A DNA stretch of 64,000 bases from Methylomicrobium lacus LW14 (GTDB lineage: Bacteria; Pseudomonadota; Gammaproteobacteria; Methylococcales; Methylomonadaceae), in assembly GCF_000527095.1 (NCBI RefSeq), contig NZ_AZUN01000001.1:3299501-3363500 (forward strand), read 5' to 3'. Shown here in pieces: positions 42,625 to 52,151 of this stretch (position 1 is its first letter; each line of letters starts with the position of its first letter). The translations under genes and the position numbers were made by a program. The notes beneath the pieces are model-generated. The model ran no database searches. It was not told where the DNA came from and saw only the letters and a program-made list of their open reading frames with translations.

Positions 42625-44532
42625 TCACTGGAATGCCGCCGTCACGTTTTTCGGACTGTCCATCGTGAGGGCGCACGTTGGCGAGTTCCCTGAATCCGAG
42701 CACGCCCCTCCCCACCTGATGAAAGTGTGGCGTTTGAGAGACATCGCGGTGAGGGTCACAACCGTCCCTGCACTAAAGCTTGCCGCACAGACTCTTCCGC
42801 ATCGGATGCCCCAAGGACTGCTGATGACTGTGCCTGCGCGGCTATTGGGCAGGGTAAGTTCGTAGCGAGGTACAAAGACGGCGGTCATCTCCTCCTGGAC
42901 TGCGGATACGGAGTCGAGTGTAATATTCGTAGGGAGGCCGCTATATAAGCGTGAATTGGGTATTGTCGCGTCGCCGAACTTCGTCCTCTTGTCCCAATAA
43001 AACAAATTCGTGGGTTTGCCCGAGTTATACGGGTCTATATCCATGCTGAGGTCATTATCCGCCTCCACGAGGTCGACTTTTTTGTGCCCCTCATTGTCGT
43101 TATCCGATATGTTTTCATCGATATGCAATACGGCGATACCGCCGGTAGTCGAACCCACGCGGTATAAGCCGCGGTCATAACCATACTGGCTGCGGTTTTC
43201 GAACAGGTAGTATTGCTTTGGATCCGATGTCGTCTGGATTTGGACGGCATTCGTTGCGGTTGCGGTGCCGGATCCGGCTGCCGGCAAGGTAAAAAAGCCG
43301 ACGATGTCATAGACGGGGTCAACCCAGCCTGCGTACAATTTTGACCAGCCGTCGGGGTGTACCGGCGTTTGGCCATGATATAGATCACCCGGTTTCCATG
43401 ACCAAGTTCCGCGGGACATCAGGCTGAAATTACCCAGCCCCGCCGAGGTGTAATCCGTATCGTAAAGATCGATCCAATGCAGGATCAAATGACCCAGTTC
43501 GTGAGCCATGATGCCAAGAGTGGCCTGGTGGTCTGTTCTGACCGCGCAGCTGGTCTGAATGCCGTGAATTTCACCGAACTGGGCATAGCCGCCATTGCCT
43601 AAGTGGTAATCGCCGACGATCACGCCGTCGACTGTTGGCGCCGCTACCGTTCCCCAGCCTAGTGACCAGTGGTGCCCCCACACGGACGGGGTGCCGGCGC
43701 AGTTCGAACCGCCATACGAAGTTTCATAGCCGGCGGGAATCACCACCACGGCCAGTTCATCGGAGTCTAAATAGCCATCATTATTGAAGTCATAGCTAGC
43801 GTAATCGACATAAGGGTCGGCGGCTTTGATCGCATCGGCAGTCAATTGCCGGTTACGACTATCTACGCTGCCGCCGGGATTGGGATGGTTTTGATTGAGG
43901 GGAAGCCAGCCGACAATGCCGTCATTAAGGGTTCCAAAGCTTTCGGTAGCCGGTACGGTTTGGAAGCGGCCATAGGACGTTTCCCTAAAATATCTCTGTA
44001 ATTGATTAGATTGAAAGTCCGCGAAATTAGAGGCCGTATAGGTTCCGGATTTGTCGGAGAAGCTAACTAGGATAAACAATGTCGGCGTTGCGTCTATGCT
44101 CGGGGTGCTGAGCGCATGTTCCAAAGCGGTATAAACTGCCGGTTTCGCGGAGGCCCGGCTCAGTCCGAAGGGAAGTTGAGGGCGGCGCGATGGGGCTTGA
44201 TGCTTTTTCAGGCCCCAAGCCTTAGCCTTAGGATTGTCGCGGCCTACAACCGCTCTGCTCGGCTTCAATTTGCCTTGCGCGTTCTTTTTTGCGTAGCGCC
44301 AAATACCGGTTGCTGAGTCCCGTATTACGCTGTATCCATCCTGGGTTTCGTCCCAATTACCCCATTCATCCCCTTTGGGATAAATATTAAATGTGGCGAT
44401 GTCCGAGAGTTCATCCTCCGGTTGTGAAACTTCGATCGGCAGCGCCAAAACCGGAGAGGCGGCCACGAATGCTGGATTTATAAGTAAGCCGATGGCGGAA
44501 AAGGATAACAAGGCTTTTATTATATATCGCAT
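42625..44532 (-). CDS. secreted M6-family metalloprotease
   Basis: 635 residues. A signal peptide (about 1-25) is followed by a pro-region and the catalytic domain with the zinc motif AHELGHLILH (HExxH, about residue 345). Downstream WIDLYD and the acidic SRGTWSW region fit the immune-inhibitor-A/M6 pattern. It ends with a beta domain of the kind MSLKRHTFIRWGGACSDSG, then CALTMD and NVTAAFQ, a common C-terminal repeat in exported proteins. It probably degrades extracellular proteins. The start has a GAGG site. It is followed by the small exported protein gene. Confidence 0.85.
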   Translation of the reverse strand: MRYIIKALLSFSAIGLLINPAFVAASPVLALPIEVSQPEDELSDIATFNIYPKGDEWGNWDETQDGYSVIRDSATGIWRYAKKNAQGKLKPSRAVVGRDNPKAKAWGLKKHQAPSRRPQLPFGLSRASAKPAVYTALEHALSTPSIDATPTLFILVSFSDKSGTYTASNFADFQSNQLQRYFRETSYGRFQTVPATESFGTLNDGIVGWLPLNQNHPNPGGSVDSRNRQLTADAIKAADPYVDYASYDFNNDGYLDSDELAVVVIPAGYETSYGGSNCAGTPSVWGHHWSLGWGTVAAPTVDGVIVGDYHLGNGGYAQFGEIHGIQTSCAVRTDHQATLGIMAHELGHLILHWIDLYDTDYTSAGLGNFSLMSRGTWSWKPGDLYHGQTPVHPDGWSKLYAGWVDPVYDIVGFFTLPAAGSGTATATNAVQIQTTSDPKQYYLFENRSQYGYDRGLYRVGSTTGGIAVLHIDENISDNDNEGHKKVDLVEADNDLSMDIDPYNSGKPTNLFYWDKRTKFGDATIPNSRLYSGLPTNITLDSVSAVQEEMTAVFVPRYELTLPNSRAGTVISSPWGIRCGRVCAASFSAGTVVTLTAMSLKRHTFIRWGGACSDSGNSPTCALTMDSPKNVTAAFQ

Positions 44533-45018
44533 GATGTGACCTCAGGAGTCGATGAGCGAGGGCATGGCTAATAGCAACAAGCACTACGAAAACGCTGAGT
44601 GGCTTTGGTGGCGCATACTCCGCAGTTAGTCAGGCCTCAAGTCGTTGCCAGAAGCGATAGATACGCTAGATGCTTTTATGAGAAAAGAAGGGCATAACTA
44701 GCTATAATTTTTCGCGCATATTCTCAATGGCAACTAATTTAAGCTTAGCATAAGAAAAAAACAATTCAATAAAGTCAAGCAAATTTCATAAGTGGCTGGT
44801 TGGAAGATTTGGCTTTTTCTGAAATAGGAATTACGGCGTTGGGTCTATAGTTGTTGTGTCTTGATCGGTGTGATAGATCCTGCGGTCAGCATGGGTGTCA
44901 TCCGGCTACCATTCGAATGCTAATTTTATGATAGTGCTACCAGAGGCGCAGGCAATGAAGCAACCCGCGCCTTAGGGAAATCGAATCCTATTGCCCTTGC
45001 TCAGCAAAGAGTTTCGAA
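44533..45018. other. intergenic region without a recognisable gene
   Basis: About 490 bases, A+T rich in 44690-44830. It may contain the promoter of the protease gene. I see no convincing ORF or palindrome. Confidence 0.5.
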
Positions 45019-45660
45019 TTACTCATCGGGATAACCCAGCGGCACCAAATACAGCGGGCTCTCATCCTTTTTCAGGTTGACGATCTCGGCGACCCGCGGG
45101 TCGTCAAAAGAGCCGATGGGTAAGCTAGCCAAACCCTGTGCCGTGGCTTGCAAGAGCACATTCTGACAGGCGTGCCCGGCTTCGATAGGGACATAGCGGC
45201 TGGCTCGATCTCCGTATTTTTGGGCGGTGCGTTCGTAAACGGCTGTAAAAACGAAAACTGCCGGGGCTGTGCCTACCGCTGCCTGGTCCCGCGCCGCTGT
45301 TTGCAGTTCAGGGCGTTTGTCGCCCACGATGACGCGATTTAATTGATGGCGCAGAGGGTTGTAGTGATAAATGCCCGCCGGCAAAACGACATAAACCTCC
45401 AGTGGATACAAAGTGCCGGCAGACGGGGCGGCGCGCAATCCCTTGTCTTTTTCGGTGATGCCCTGCGCCGCCCACAGCAGTTGGCCTATCTGTTCGAGGC
45501 TCAACGGCTTCGCGGCAAAGGCTCTGATCGAGCGGCGCTTGGCAATGCTTTCCTCCAATGACATTTCGCCTTTGACCTTTGCTGGCGGCAATTGGATGCT
45601 TTCGCCAAAGTTCATGGCTTGAGAGATAAGCACCATCGGGATCATGGCTGTGACGTTCAT
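45019..45660 (-). CDS. SagB/ThcOx-type nitroreductase-family dehydrogenase
   Basis: 213 residues from ATG 45660, which has GGAGG eight bases upstream. A GTG start at 45675 is possible but less likely. The FMN-binding nitroreductase core appears as KRRSIRAFAAKPLSLEQIGQ, LLWAAQGIT, APSAGTLYPLEVYVVLP and the C-terminal QATAQGLASLPIGSFDD. This pattern is that of SagB-type oxidoreductases, which in other systems oxidise azolines in peptide natural products. No cyclodehydratase or precursor peptide is seen nearby. The N-terminal 20 residues are hydrophobic, so it may be exported or membrane-bound. Confidence 0.85.
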   Translation of the reverse strand: MNVTAMIPMVLISQAMNFGESIQLPPAKVKGEMSLEESIAKRRSIRAFAAKPLSLEQIGQLLWAAQGITEKDKGLRAAPSAGTLYPLEVYVVLPAGIYHYNPLRHQLNRVIVGDKRPELQTAARDQAAVGTAPAVFVFTAVYERTAQKYGDRASRYVPIEAGHACQNVLLQATAQGLASLPIGSFDDPRVAEIVNLKKDESPLYLVPLGYPDE

Positions 45661-45745
45661 TGTGCGTACCTCCACATTATGATGAAACCCAAATCATTGT
45701 GACAGTCCAATCAGTTTTCAGTGCAGATTTTAATGGGTAAAATCG

Positions 45746-46000
45746 ATGAAGCCGGTACAGGAGATGTTGAATCGCATCCGTTGGGATGAGGCGTGGGCGG
45801 ATGACGAATTCAAGATAGGGTATTACGATCGGGTTGAGCAACGGATCGTTGTTGTCGCCTTCAAGGAAATCTTTTTTCCCAAAGACGATCATTTTTCATT
45901 CGATTTGATCGATCAGGAAGGCGAATGGCATTCCGTGCCTTATCATCGCGTCAAAGCCATTTACCGGAACGGCCGTTTAATCTGGCATCGTAAGCACTGA
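45746..46000 (+). CDS. DUF504 (MJ1316-type) domain protein
   Basis: 84 residues: MLNRIRWDEAWADDEFKIGY, then DRVEQRIVVVAFKEI and YHRVKAIYRNGRLIWHR. The NRIRWD ... IGYYDRV ... PYHRVKAI ... G-x-L-IW order is the DUF504/UPF0248 pattern, linked to RNA end recognition in larger proteins. Function in bacteria is unknown. It is divergent from the nitroreductase gene and upstream of minC in the same direction, with 132 bases between. Confidence 0.8.
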   Translation: MKPVQEMLNRIRWDEAWADDEFKIGYYDRVEQRIVVVAFKEIFFPKDDHFSFDLIDQEGEWHSVPYHRVKAIYRNGRLIWHRKH

Positions 46001-46132
46001 AACCGCTTTGATATACAAGTCCGTGCCGAATTCGGATGCACGGATCGCGCAACGATAATGCGCTGATAATGTATGATTTTTTAAACAGTAATGATAAAAT
46101 CAGAACTACAACTGAATTTAGCAGATTGACGG

Positions 46133-46867
46133 ATGCCGACAGACTCCAAAAAAACGTCTCTTAGCCACCTCGCGCTGGAATTTAAAAGCAGTACTTTCTC
46201 GGTACCCGTTTTAGTCCTATTCAGCAACAGCCTCCAGAACATCGAACAACAACTACAAGAAAAGATTGCCCTGGCGCCGGAGTTCTTCAAAAATTCTCCG
46301 ATCCTGCTGGATTTGCAGGAATTGAACAAACGTGCGATGGACATCGCCGTGGCGGATCTGGTCAAAGCGGTTAAAGCGCTGAATTTATTGCCGATCGGCA
46401 TTCGCGGCGGCAGCGCCGAACAAAGCCGGCAGGCATTGGCATTGGGCATTCCGGTGCATGCCTTGCATGGCGGTCAGGCTCCGGAAAGCACAAAAACCAA
46501 AACGCTCGCCGCCGCGCCCGAAGAGTCTTTACAAAGCGAAGGGCCGTCCACGCTGTTGATTACCCAACCGGTGCGGTCGGGGCAGCGCATTTATGCGCAC
46601 GGCGACCTGATCGTGTTGGCGACGGTTAGTTCCGGCACCGAGATCATGGCCGAGGGCAACATTCATGTCTATGGTTCTTTGCGCGGACGGGCGCTGGCCG
46701 GCGTGCAGGGCAATGAAAAAGCGCGGATTTTTTGTTCCGACTTGCAGGCGGAACTGATCTCGATCGCCGGGGTTTATAAAGTCAGCGAAGATTTGTCCAA
46801 AGAATTTCGGCAAAAACCGGTGCAGATTTATCTTCAGGATAATTCGCTCATCATCAAGGAAATTTAA
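46133..46867 (+). CDS. minC: septum site-determining protein MinC
   Basis: 244 residues. The N-terminal domain (about 10-110) binds FtsZ, and a variable linker follows (about 115-140). The C-terminal beta-helix starts TQPVRSGQRIYAHGDLIVLA and includes GSEIMAEGNIHVYGSLRGRA-like repeats (actual: SSGTEIMAEGNIHVYGSLRG). It inhibits Z-ring formation at the poles together with MinD. It is the first gene of minCDE and is 30 bases upstream of minD's start. Confidence 0.96.
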   Translation: MPTDSKKTSLSHLALEFKSSTFSVPVLVLFSNSLQNIEQQLQEKIALAPEFFKNSPILLDLQELNKRAMDIAVADLVKAVKALNLLPIGIRGGSAEQSRQALALGIPVHALHGGQAPESTKTKTLAAAPEESLQSEGPSTLLITQPVRSGQRIYAHGDLIVLATVSSGTEIMAEGNIHVYGSLRGRALAGVQGNEKARIFCSDLQAELISIAGVYKVSEDLSKEFRQKPVQIYLQDNSLIIKEI

Positions 46868-46897
46868 TTTAATCCGCTCTATTTGGAGGAAAAACCA

Positions 46898-47704
46898 TTG
46901 GCCAGAATCATTGTCGTGACATCAGGTAAAGGCGGGGTCGGCAAAACCACCACCAGCGCCGCCATTTCGATGGGACTTGCGAAACGAGGCCATAAAACCG
47001 TCGTGATCGATTTTGATGTGGGCCTGCGTAACCTGGATTTGATCATGGGGTGCGAGCGCCGTGTCGTCTATGACCTGATCAACGTGATCAGCGGCGAAGC
47101 CGCGCTGAATCAGGCCCTGATCAAGGATAAGCACTGCAACAACCTGTATATTCTGCCGGCTTCGCAAACGCGTGACAAAGACTCGCTAACCCAGGAAGGC
47201 ATCGGCAAGATCCTGGACGAATTGTCCAAGGATTTCAAATACATCGTCTGCGATTCGCCGGCCGGCATCGAAAAAGGCGCGCATCTGGCGATGTATTATG
47301 CCGACGATGCGTTTGTGGTGACCAATCCGGAAGTGTCTTCGGTGCGCGACTCCGATCGTATGTTAGGCATTCTGTCCAGCAAATCGCGTCGCGCCGAGCA
47401 AAATCAGGAGCCGATCAAGGAATATCTGTTGTTGACCCGCTATTCGCCGGAACGCGTGAAGCTTGGTGAAATGCTCAGCGTGGATGACGTGCAGGAAATC
47501 CTGTCGCTGCACCTGCTCGGCGTAATTCCCGAATCGAAATCGGTGTTGAATGCCTCGAACTCGGGCGTGCCGGTGATCCTGGATGAAAAGAGTGATGCGG
47601 GCCAAGCTTATGCGGACATCGTCGCGCGTTATTTGGGCGAAGACAAACCCCACCGATTCATTGACGAGAAGAAAGGACTCTTCGGGAAACTCTTCGGGAG
47701 ATGA
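46898..47704 (+). CDS. minD: septum site-determining ATPase MinD
   Basis: 268 residues from TTG 46898, preceded by GGAGGA with 7-base spacing. A TTG at 46883 lies upstream of the ribosome binding site and is not credible. The deviant Walker A GKGGVGKTTTS (signature Lys near residue 11) and DFDVGLRNLDL follow. The C-terminal amphipathic helix KKGLFGKLFGR is the membrane-targeting sequence. It recruits MinC and is cycled by MinE. The stop overlaps the ATG at 47701 used by an alternative minE start. Confidence 0.97.
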   Translation: MARIIVVTSGKGGVGKTTTSAAISMGLAKRGHKTVVIDFDVGLRNLDLIMGCERRVVYDLINVISGEAALNQALIKDKHCNNLYILPASQTRDKDSLTQEGIGKILDELSKDFKYIVCDSPAGIEKGAHLAMYYADDAFVVTNPEVSSVRDSDRMLGILSSKSRRAEQNQEPIKEYLLLTRYSPERVKLGEMLSVDDVQEILSLHLLGVIPESKSVLNASNSGVPVILDEKSDAGQAYADIVARYLGEDKPHRFIDEKKGLFGKLFGR

Positions 47705-47706
47705 TC

Positions 47707-47973
47707 ATGAGTTTGCTGGATTATTTTAGAACTTCGCGGCCAAGTTCTGCATCCGTCGCCAAGGAAAGGCTGCAAATTCTGGTTGCGCACGAAAGAGTGT
47801 CGCGCAACCAGCCCTCCTATCTTCCGCAATTGCAAAAAGAATTACTGGAGGTGATTCGCAAGCACGTCAACGTCAACCAGGATGCCATCTCGTTCAGTTT
47901 CGAACAGGACGGCAATCAGGAAACGCTCGAGTTGAACATCGTGTTGCCCGATCAACCTCCCAAAAAGTCTTAA
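47707..47973 (+). CDS. minE: cell division topological specificity factor MinE
   Basis: 88 residues from ATG 47707, the family start (MSLLDYF). ATG 47701 would add two residues and overlaps the minD stop. GGGAG at 47695-47699 is well spaced for 47707. The N-terminal membrane- and MinD-binding segment (RPSSASVAKERLQILVAHER) and the C-terminal dimerisation strands (YLPQLQKELLEVIRKHVNV) are standard. It stimulates the MinD ATPase and drives pole-to-pole oscillation. Confidence 0.96.
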   Translation: MSLLDYFRTSRPSSASVAKERLQILVAHERVSRNQPSYLPQLQKELLEVIRKHVNVNQDAISFSFEQDGNQETLELNIVLPDQPPKKS

Positions 47974-48004
47974 CTTTTCTCAATCAACACAATAGGTGAC
48001 TCTT

Positions 48005-48202
48005 ATGGCTGATAGCATAGGCGAAGTGGCTGGCAAAATCTGGTCTTATCTGGATCAAAACGGACCGTCCAGCGTGAATAAAATTACCGTCGAAACCGGT
48101 GAAAACAAAAATGACATCCAGCGCGCGATTGGCTGGCTTCTGAAAGAAGACAAGCTGAATATCGAACTGGTAGGCCGCGCGGAAACCTTGTCATTGAAAT
48201 AA
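48005..48202 (+). CDS. small winged-helix protein (DUF2582 type)
   Basis: 65 residues from ATG 48005, which has an AGGTGA site. The sequence is one winged helix: GEVAGKIWSYLDQNGPSSVN, KITVETGENKNDIQRAIGWL and LVGRAETLSLK. The family is annotated as a DNA-binding winged helix domain of unknown role. It follows minE by 31 bases and ends before a strong terminator, so it belongs to the min transcript. Confidence 0.85.
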   Translation: MADSIGEVAGKIWSYLDQNGPSSVNKITVETGENKNDIQRAIGWLLKEDKLNIELVGRAETLSLK

Positions 48203-48268
48203 GCGCAAGCCGCTAGTTTTTCGCGGCAGGCTTCGAGAACTTTCGAACTTGCCGGGTCAACTGATAAT

Positions 48269-48301
48269 AACGCCGACGGACGCTGTCCGTTGGCGTTTTT
48301 T
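48269..48301 (+). terminator. rho-independent terminator after minCDE-winged-helix operon
   Basis: AACGCC-GACGGAC and GTCCGT-TGGCGTT pair around GCT and are followed by a T-run. It also lies at the 3' end of the convergent recQ gene. Confidence 0.85.
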
Positions 48302-48326
48302 ATGCTTGTTGCATTGCCGGTTCGAA

Positions 48327-50447
48327 TCAACCGGTCATCCTGTTCAGCGCGGCTCGCACGCAGCGCAGTACTTCATAACTGTAAACGCCGTCGAATTGTT
48401 CAAAAACCGGCTTTAATGCCTGGCTTTGCGCTTCGGGCAGGCTCAAGATCGCATCCTGGATCAGTTTGATTTCCCGCTCCGGCAGCTCGACGACTTCCTG
48501 CAATGTGACCAGCCCTCGTCCGATGCCCTCGGCCAGATGCCCGTAAATCGTGGTCGTCTTCAATTCGCGCTGCGCGGCGATCCGTTCGACGCTATAGCCG
48601 AGCCGAAACAGCTCGATCGAAGCAGCGGTCGTATCGGAGGACATCGACTGGCTTTGCTGGCTATGCTCGGCGATCACCTCCAGAAACTGCTCTCCGTACA
48701 ATTCCAGTTTGCGTGCGCCGATGCCCGAAATCGCGGCCATTTGTTTCAGATTCTGCGGCCGCGCGGCGATCATCTCCATCAATGTCGCGTCATGGAAAAT
48801 CACATAAGGCGGCACGTCCTGGGCCTCGGCGATTTCCTTGCGCTTGGCGCGCAACGCCTCCCACAACGGTGTGCCGGCCGCGCCGCCGGCTTTCGCTGAC
48901 GTGCGTTTGGTTTTTTCGGGTTTGATGTCCTCGCGCAGCATCAGGGTTTCCTCGCCGCGCAGCACCGGCCGGCTCGTCTCGGTCAGCTTCAGGGTGCCCA
49001 TGCTTTCGAAATCGACCGCGATCAGGCCGCGCGCGATCAGTTGGCGGTACAAGGAATGCCACTGTGGTTCCTGAAGATGCTTGCCGATGCCGAAGGTCGA
49101 AACTTTGTCGTGCCCATTTTTCTGCACCTTGTCGGTCGTTTTGCCGAGCAGCACGTCGATCAGGTGCCCGACGCCGAAACGCTGGCCGGTCCGGAAGATG
49201 CAGGATAGCGCCTGCTGCGCGGCCAGCGTGCCGTCCCAGGTCTTGACCGGTTCCAGACAGGTGTCGCAGTTGCCGCAAGGCTGCTCCAGTTGATCGCCGA
49301 AATACGCGAGCAGCGCCTGCCGCCGGCAATGCACCTGCTCGCACAGCGCCAGCATCGCATCCAGCTTGTGCAGTTCGAGCCGTTTGTGCGCGTCATCGGC
49401 ATTCGATTCGGCCAGCATGCGTCGGAGCATGATGACATCCTGCAAGCCATAGGCCATCCACGCATTGGCAGCTTGGCCGTCGCGCCCGGCGCGTCCGGTT
49501 TCCTGGTAATAGGCCTCGACGCTTTTCGGCAGATCCAGATGCGCGACAAAGCGCACGTTCGGTTTGTCGATGCCCATGCCGAACGCGATCGTCGCGACGA
49601 TGATCAGGCCTTCTTCCATCAGGAAACGGTGCTGATGGCGCTGACGTTCCGCAGCGTTCATCCCGGCATGATAAGGCAGCGCCTTGAGTCCCTGCGTTTG
49701 CAGCCAGTCGGCGGTTTCTTCGACCTTTTTGCGCGACAGGCAATAGACGATGCCCGCATCACCGTCATGCTCGGCGCGGATGAAGTCGAGCAGTTGTTTG
49801 CGCGCGTTCTGTTTTTGCACGATCCGGTAGCGGATGTTCGGGCGGTCGAAACCGCGCTGGAACATCCGCGCTTCGCTAAGGCCGAGACGCCGGATGATTT
49901 CCTCGCGCGTCTTCGCGTCGGCGGTCGCGGTCAGCGCGATGCGCGGGATGGCCGGAAAACGTTCTTGCAGCAGCGACAACTGCAAATAATCGGCGCGAAA
50001 ATCATGGCCCCATTGCGACACGCAATGCGCTTCGTCGATCGCGAACAGCGCGATATCGATTCTGGCAAGCAAGGCCAGGGTGCGTTCGGTGGTCAGCCGT
50101 TCCGGCGCGATGTAGAGCAGATCGAGTTCGCCGTTCAGCAGTTCCTGTTCGATCCGGCGGACTTCGTCGATGCTCAGCGTCGAATTCAGGAACGCGGCGC
50201 GGATGCCGAGCTGCGTCAGCGCGCTCACCTGATCCTGCATCAGCGCGATCAACGGCGAGATCACGATGCCGACGCCGGGCCTGAGCAGCGCCGGGATTTG
50301 ATAACACAGCGATTTGCCGCCGCCGGTCGGCATCAGCACCAAGGCATCGCCGCCGGCCAACAGATGGCCGATCACCTCGGACTGCGGCTCCCGGAAGCGG
50401 TCGTAACCGAATACCGATTTCAAAAGGTCAAGCGGCTGAGTTTCCAC
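48327..50447 (-). CDS. recQ: RecQ ATP-dependent DNA helicase
   Basis: 706 residues from the GTG at 50447, chosen because GGAGGA lies just upstream. ATG 50468 adds seven residues without a site. Motifs: PTGGGKSLCYQ (I), TATADAKTREEI (III), IDEAHCVSQWGHDFR (II), ETGRAGRDG (VI), zinc cluster CGNCDTCL, then an RQC winged helix and HRDC domain (about 515-590). A further C-terminal helix-turn-helix segment (about 595-700) makes it longer than E. coli RecQ (about 610). It unwinds 3'-5' in recombination and replication-fork repair. Confidence 0.95.
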   Translation of the reverse strand: METQPLDLLKSVFGYDRFREPQSEVIGHLLAGGDALVLMPTGGGKSLCYQIPALLRPGVGIVISPLIALMQDQVSALTQLGIRAAFLNSTLSIDEVRRIEQELLNGELDLLYIAPERLTTERTLALLARIDIALFAIDEAHCVSQWGHDFRADYLQLSLLQERFPAIPRIALTATADAKTREEIIRRLGLSEARMFQRGFDRPNIRYRIVQKQNARKQLLDFIRAEHDGDAGIVYCLSRKKVEETADWLQTQGLKALPYHAGMNAAERQRHQHRFLMEEGLIIVATIAFGMGIDKPNVRFVAHLDLPKSVEAYYQETGRAGRDGQAANAWMAYGLQDVIMLRRMLAESNADDAHKRLELHKLDAMLALCEQVHCRRQALLAYFGDQLEQPCGNCDTCLEPVKTWDGTLAAQQALSCIFRTGQRFGVGHLIDVLLGKTTDKVQKNGHDKVSTFGIGKHLQEPQWHSLYRQLIARGLIAVDFESMGTLKLTETSRPVLRGEETLMLREDIKPEKTKRTSAKAGGAAGTPLWEALRAKRKEIAEAQDVPPYVIFHDATLMEMIAARPQNLKQMAAISGIGARKLELYGEQFLEVIAEHSQQSQSMSSDTTAASIELFRLGYSVERIAAQRELKTTTIYGHLAEGIGRGLVTLQEVVELPEREIKLIQDAILSLPEAQSQALKPVFEQFDGVYSYEVLRCVRAALNRMTG

Positions 50448-50543
50448 TATCGTCCTCCGCATCTTCATTTAAGTTTCTTGAATGCTCGCAACCTATTTAT
50501 AATAGTCCGATTATACAGGACAGAAGAGCGCAACCCCCTTTCC

Positions 50544-52151
50544 ATGACTCATTCCGATAAGATGCTTTCGCCGCGACTGGAGCGGCTTTTGAACAACGGC
50601 CGACAACATCTGCTCCGCGGCGGACTGAAAGGCATCGAGAAAGAAAGTCTCCGCATCGGCAAGGACGGCATGATCGCGCAGACCGCACATCCTAGATCCC
50701 TGGGTTCCGCGCTGACGCATCCCTACATCACGACCGACTATTCCGAAGCGTTGATCGAACTGATCACGCCGCCGTTTGCGGACATCGGCGACACCGTCGC
50801 TTATCTCTCCGACCTGCATCAGTTCGTTTACGATCATCTCGGCGATGAAATACTGCTCGGCGCGAGCATGCCCTGCGGCATCGACGGCGACGAAAGCATC
50901 CCGATTGCGACCTACGGCACCTCGAACATCGGCCGGATGAAATACATCTACCGGCACGGCCTGTGGCATCGCTACGGGCGCACGATGCAGTCGATCGCCG
51001 GCATCCATTTCAATTATTCGGTGCCGACCGAGTTATGGCCGGTGCTGTGTGAACTCGAAAACAACGACGCGGGCGTCGAAGCCTTCACCGCGGAAGGTTA
51101 TTTCGGGCTGATCCGCAACTTCCAGCGCATCGGCTGGATCATTCTGTACCTGTTCGGGGCCTCGCCGGCGATCTGCAAGAGTTTCTTCAAGAGCCGACCG
51201 TCCTTGATGGATCAGTTCGAAACCTTCGATCAGGGCACGCTTTATCATCCTTACGCGACCTCGCTCAGGATGAGCGACATCGGCTATAAAAGCAAAAACC
51301 AGGCGAATCTGAACATCGATTACAATTCGCTGCCCGCCTATATCGCGAGTCTGCGCCACGCGATTACGACGCCTTATCCCGATTATGAAAAAATCGGCGT
51401 GAAGGTGAACGGCGAATACCGGCAGCTGAACAGCAACATCCTGCAGATCGAAAACGAGTTTTACAGCACGATGCGCCCGAAGCAAATCGCAATGTCCGGC
51501 GAAAAACCGACGCTGGCGCTGAAGCGGCGCGGCCTGCGCTACATCGAAATGCGCTCGCTCGATATCGACGTATTCAAGCCGGCCGGCATCGACGTGAGCC
51601 GGGGGCGCTTCATCGAAGCCTTGCTGTTGAACTGTCTGTTGCACGACAGCCCGCCGAACACGCCCGACGATTATGCGATCTATAACGCGAATCAACTGGC
51701 GGTTGCGAATAACGGCAGAAAGCCGGGCCTCGAACTGAACAAAGACGGCGAGACGATTTCCTTGCAGGATTGGGCGAACGAAATCCTCGACACGATGCAG
51801 CCGGTCTGTGAGGTTCTCGACGAAGGCCTGGCCGATAAACCGTACAGCGCGGCCCTGGCGGAACGGCGCCAAGTCGTGCAAAATCCGGACCTGACGCCGT
51901 CGGCCCGCATGCTGAGCGCGATGTCGAACAGCGGGCAGCCGTTTGCCTGTTTCGCGTTGCAGGCATCGCAAGACCATGCGCAGTATTTTAAAAACCACCG
52001 GCTCGCCGATGCCCGGAACCTTGAGTTTCTGCAACTCGCCGAACAATCGCTGATCAAACAAACCGAGATCGAAAGCCAGGATAGCCTGTCTTTCGATGAT
52101 TTTTTGGCAAGCTATTTTGCCCAATGTGATGATATAAACCTGCCAACATGA
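50544..52151 (+). CDS. gshA: glutamate-cysteine ligase
   Basis: 535 residues from ATG 50544. A longer open frame reaches back to 49290, but it overlaps recQ antisense and is not real. The first-class GshA signature GGLKGIEKESLRIGKDG, the DYSEALIELITPP block and the MRYIEMRSLDID-type segment (RGLRYIEMRSLDID) fit the proteobacterial type. It makes gamma-glutamylcysteine, the first step of glutathione synthesis. It is 4 bases overlapped with cysH (ATGA), so cysteine supply and glutathione synthesis are translationally coupled. Confidence 0.96.
   Translation: MTHSDKMLSPRLERLLNNGRQHLLRGGLKGIEKESLRIGKDGMIAQTAHPRSLGSALTHPYITTDYSEALIELITPPFADIGDTVAYLSDLHQFVYDHLGDEILLGASMPCGIDGDESIPIATYGTSNIGRMKYIYRHGLWHRYGRTMQSIAGIHFNYSVPTELWPVLCELENNDAGVEAFTAEGYFGLIRNFQRIGWIILYLFGASPAICKSFFKSRPSLMDQFETFDQGTLYHPYATSLRMSDIGYKSKNQANLNIDYNSLPAYIASLRHAITTPYPDYEKIGVKVNGEYRQLNSNILQIENEFYSTMRPKQIAMSGEKPTLALKRRGLRYIEMRSLDIDVFKPAGIDVSRGRFIEALLLNCLLHDSPPNTPDDYAIYNANQLAVANNGRKPGLELNKDGETISLQDWANEILDTMQPVCEVLDEGLADKPYSAALAERRQVVQNPDLTPSARMLSAMSNSGQPFACFALQASQDHAQYFKNHRLADARNLEFLQLAEQSLIKQTEIESQDSLSFDDFLASYFAQCDDINLPT

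Noticed and set aside
45019..45660. SagB-type gene as part of an azoline peptide cluster
   Set aside because: No precursor peptide or cyclodehydratase gene lies nearby; neighbours are a protease and minC region.
49290..50543. long N-terminal extension in frame with gshA
   Set aside because: It overlaps recQ on the opposite strand. GshA homology begins only at the ATG at 50544.
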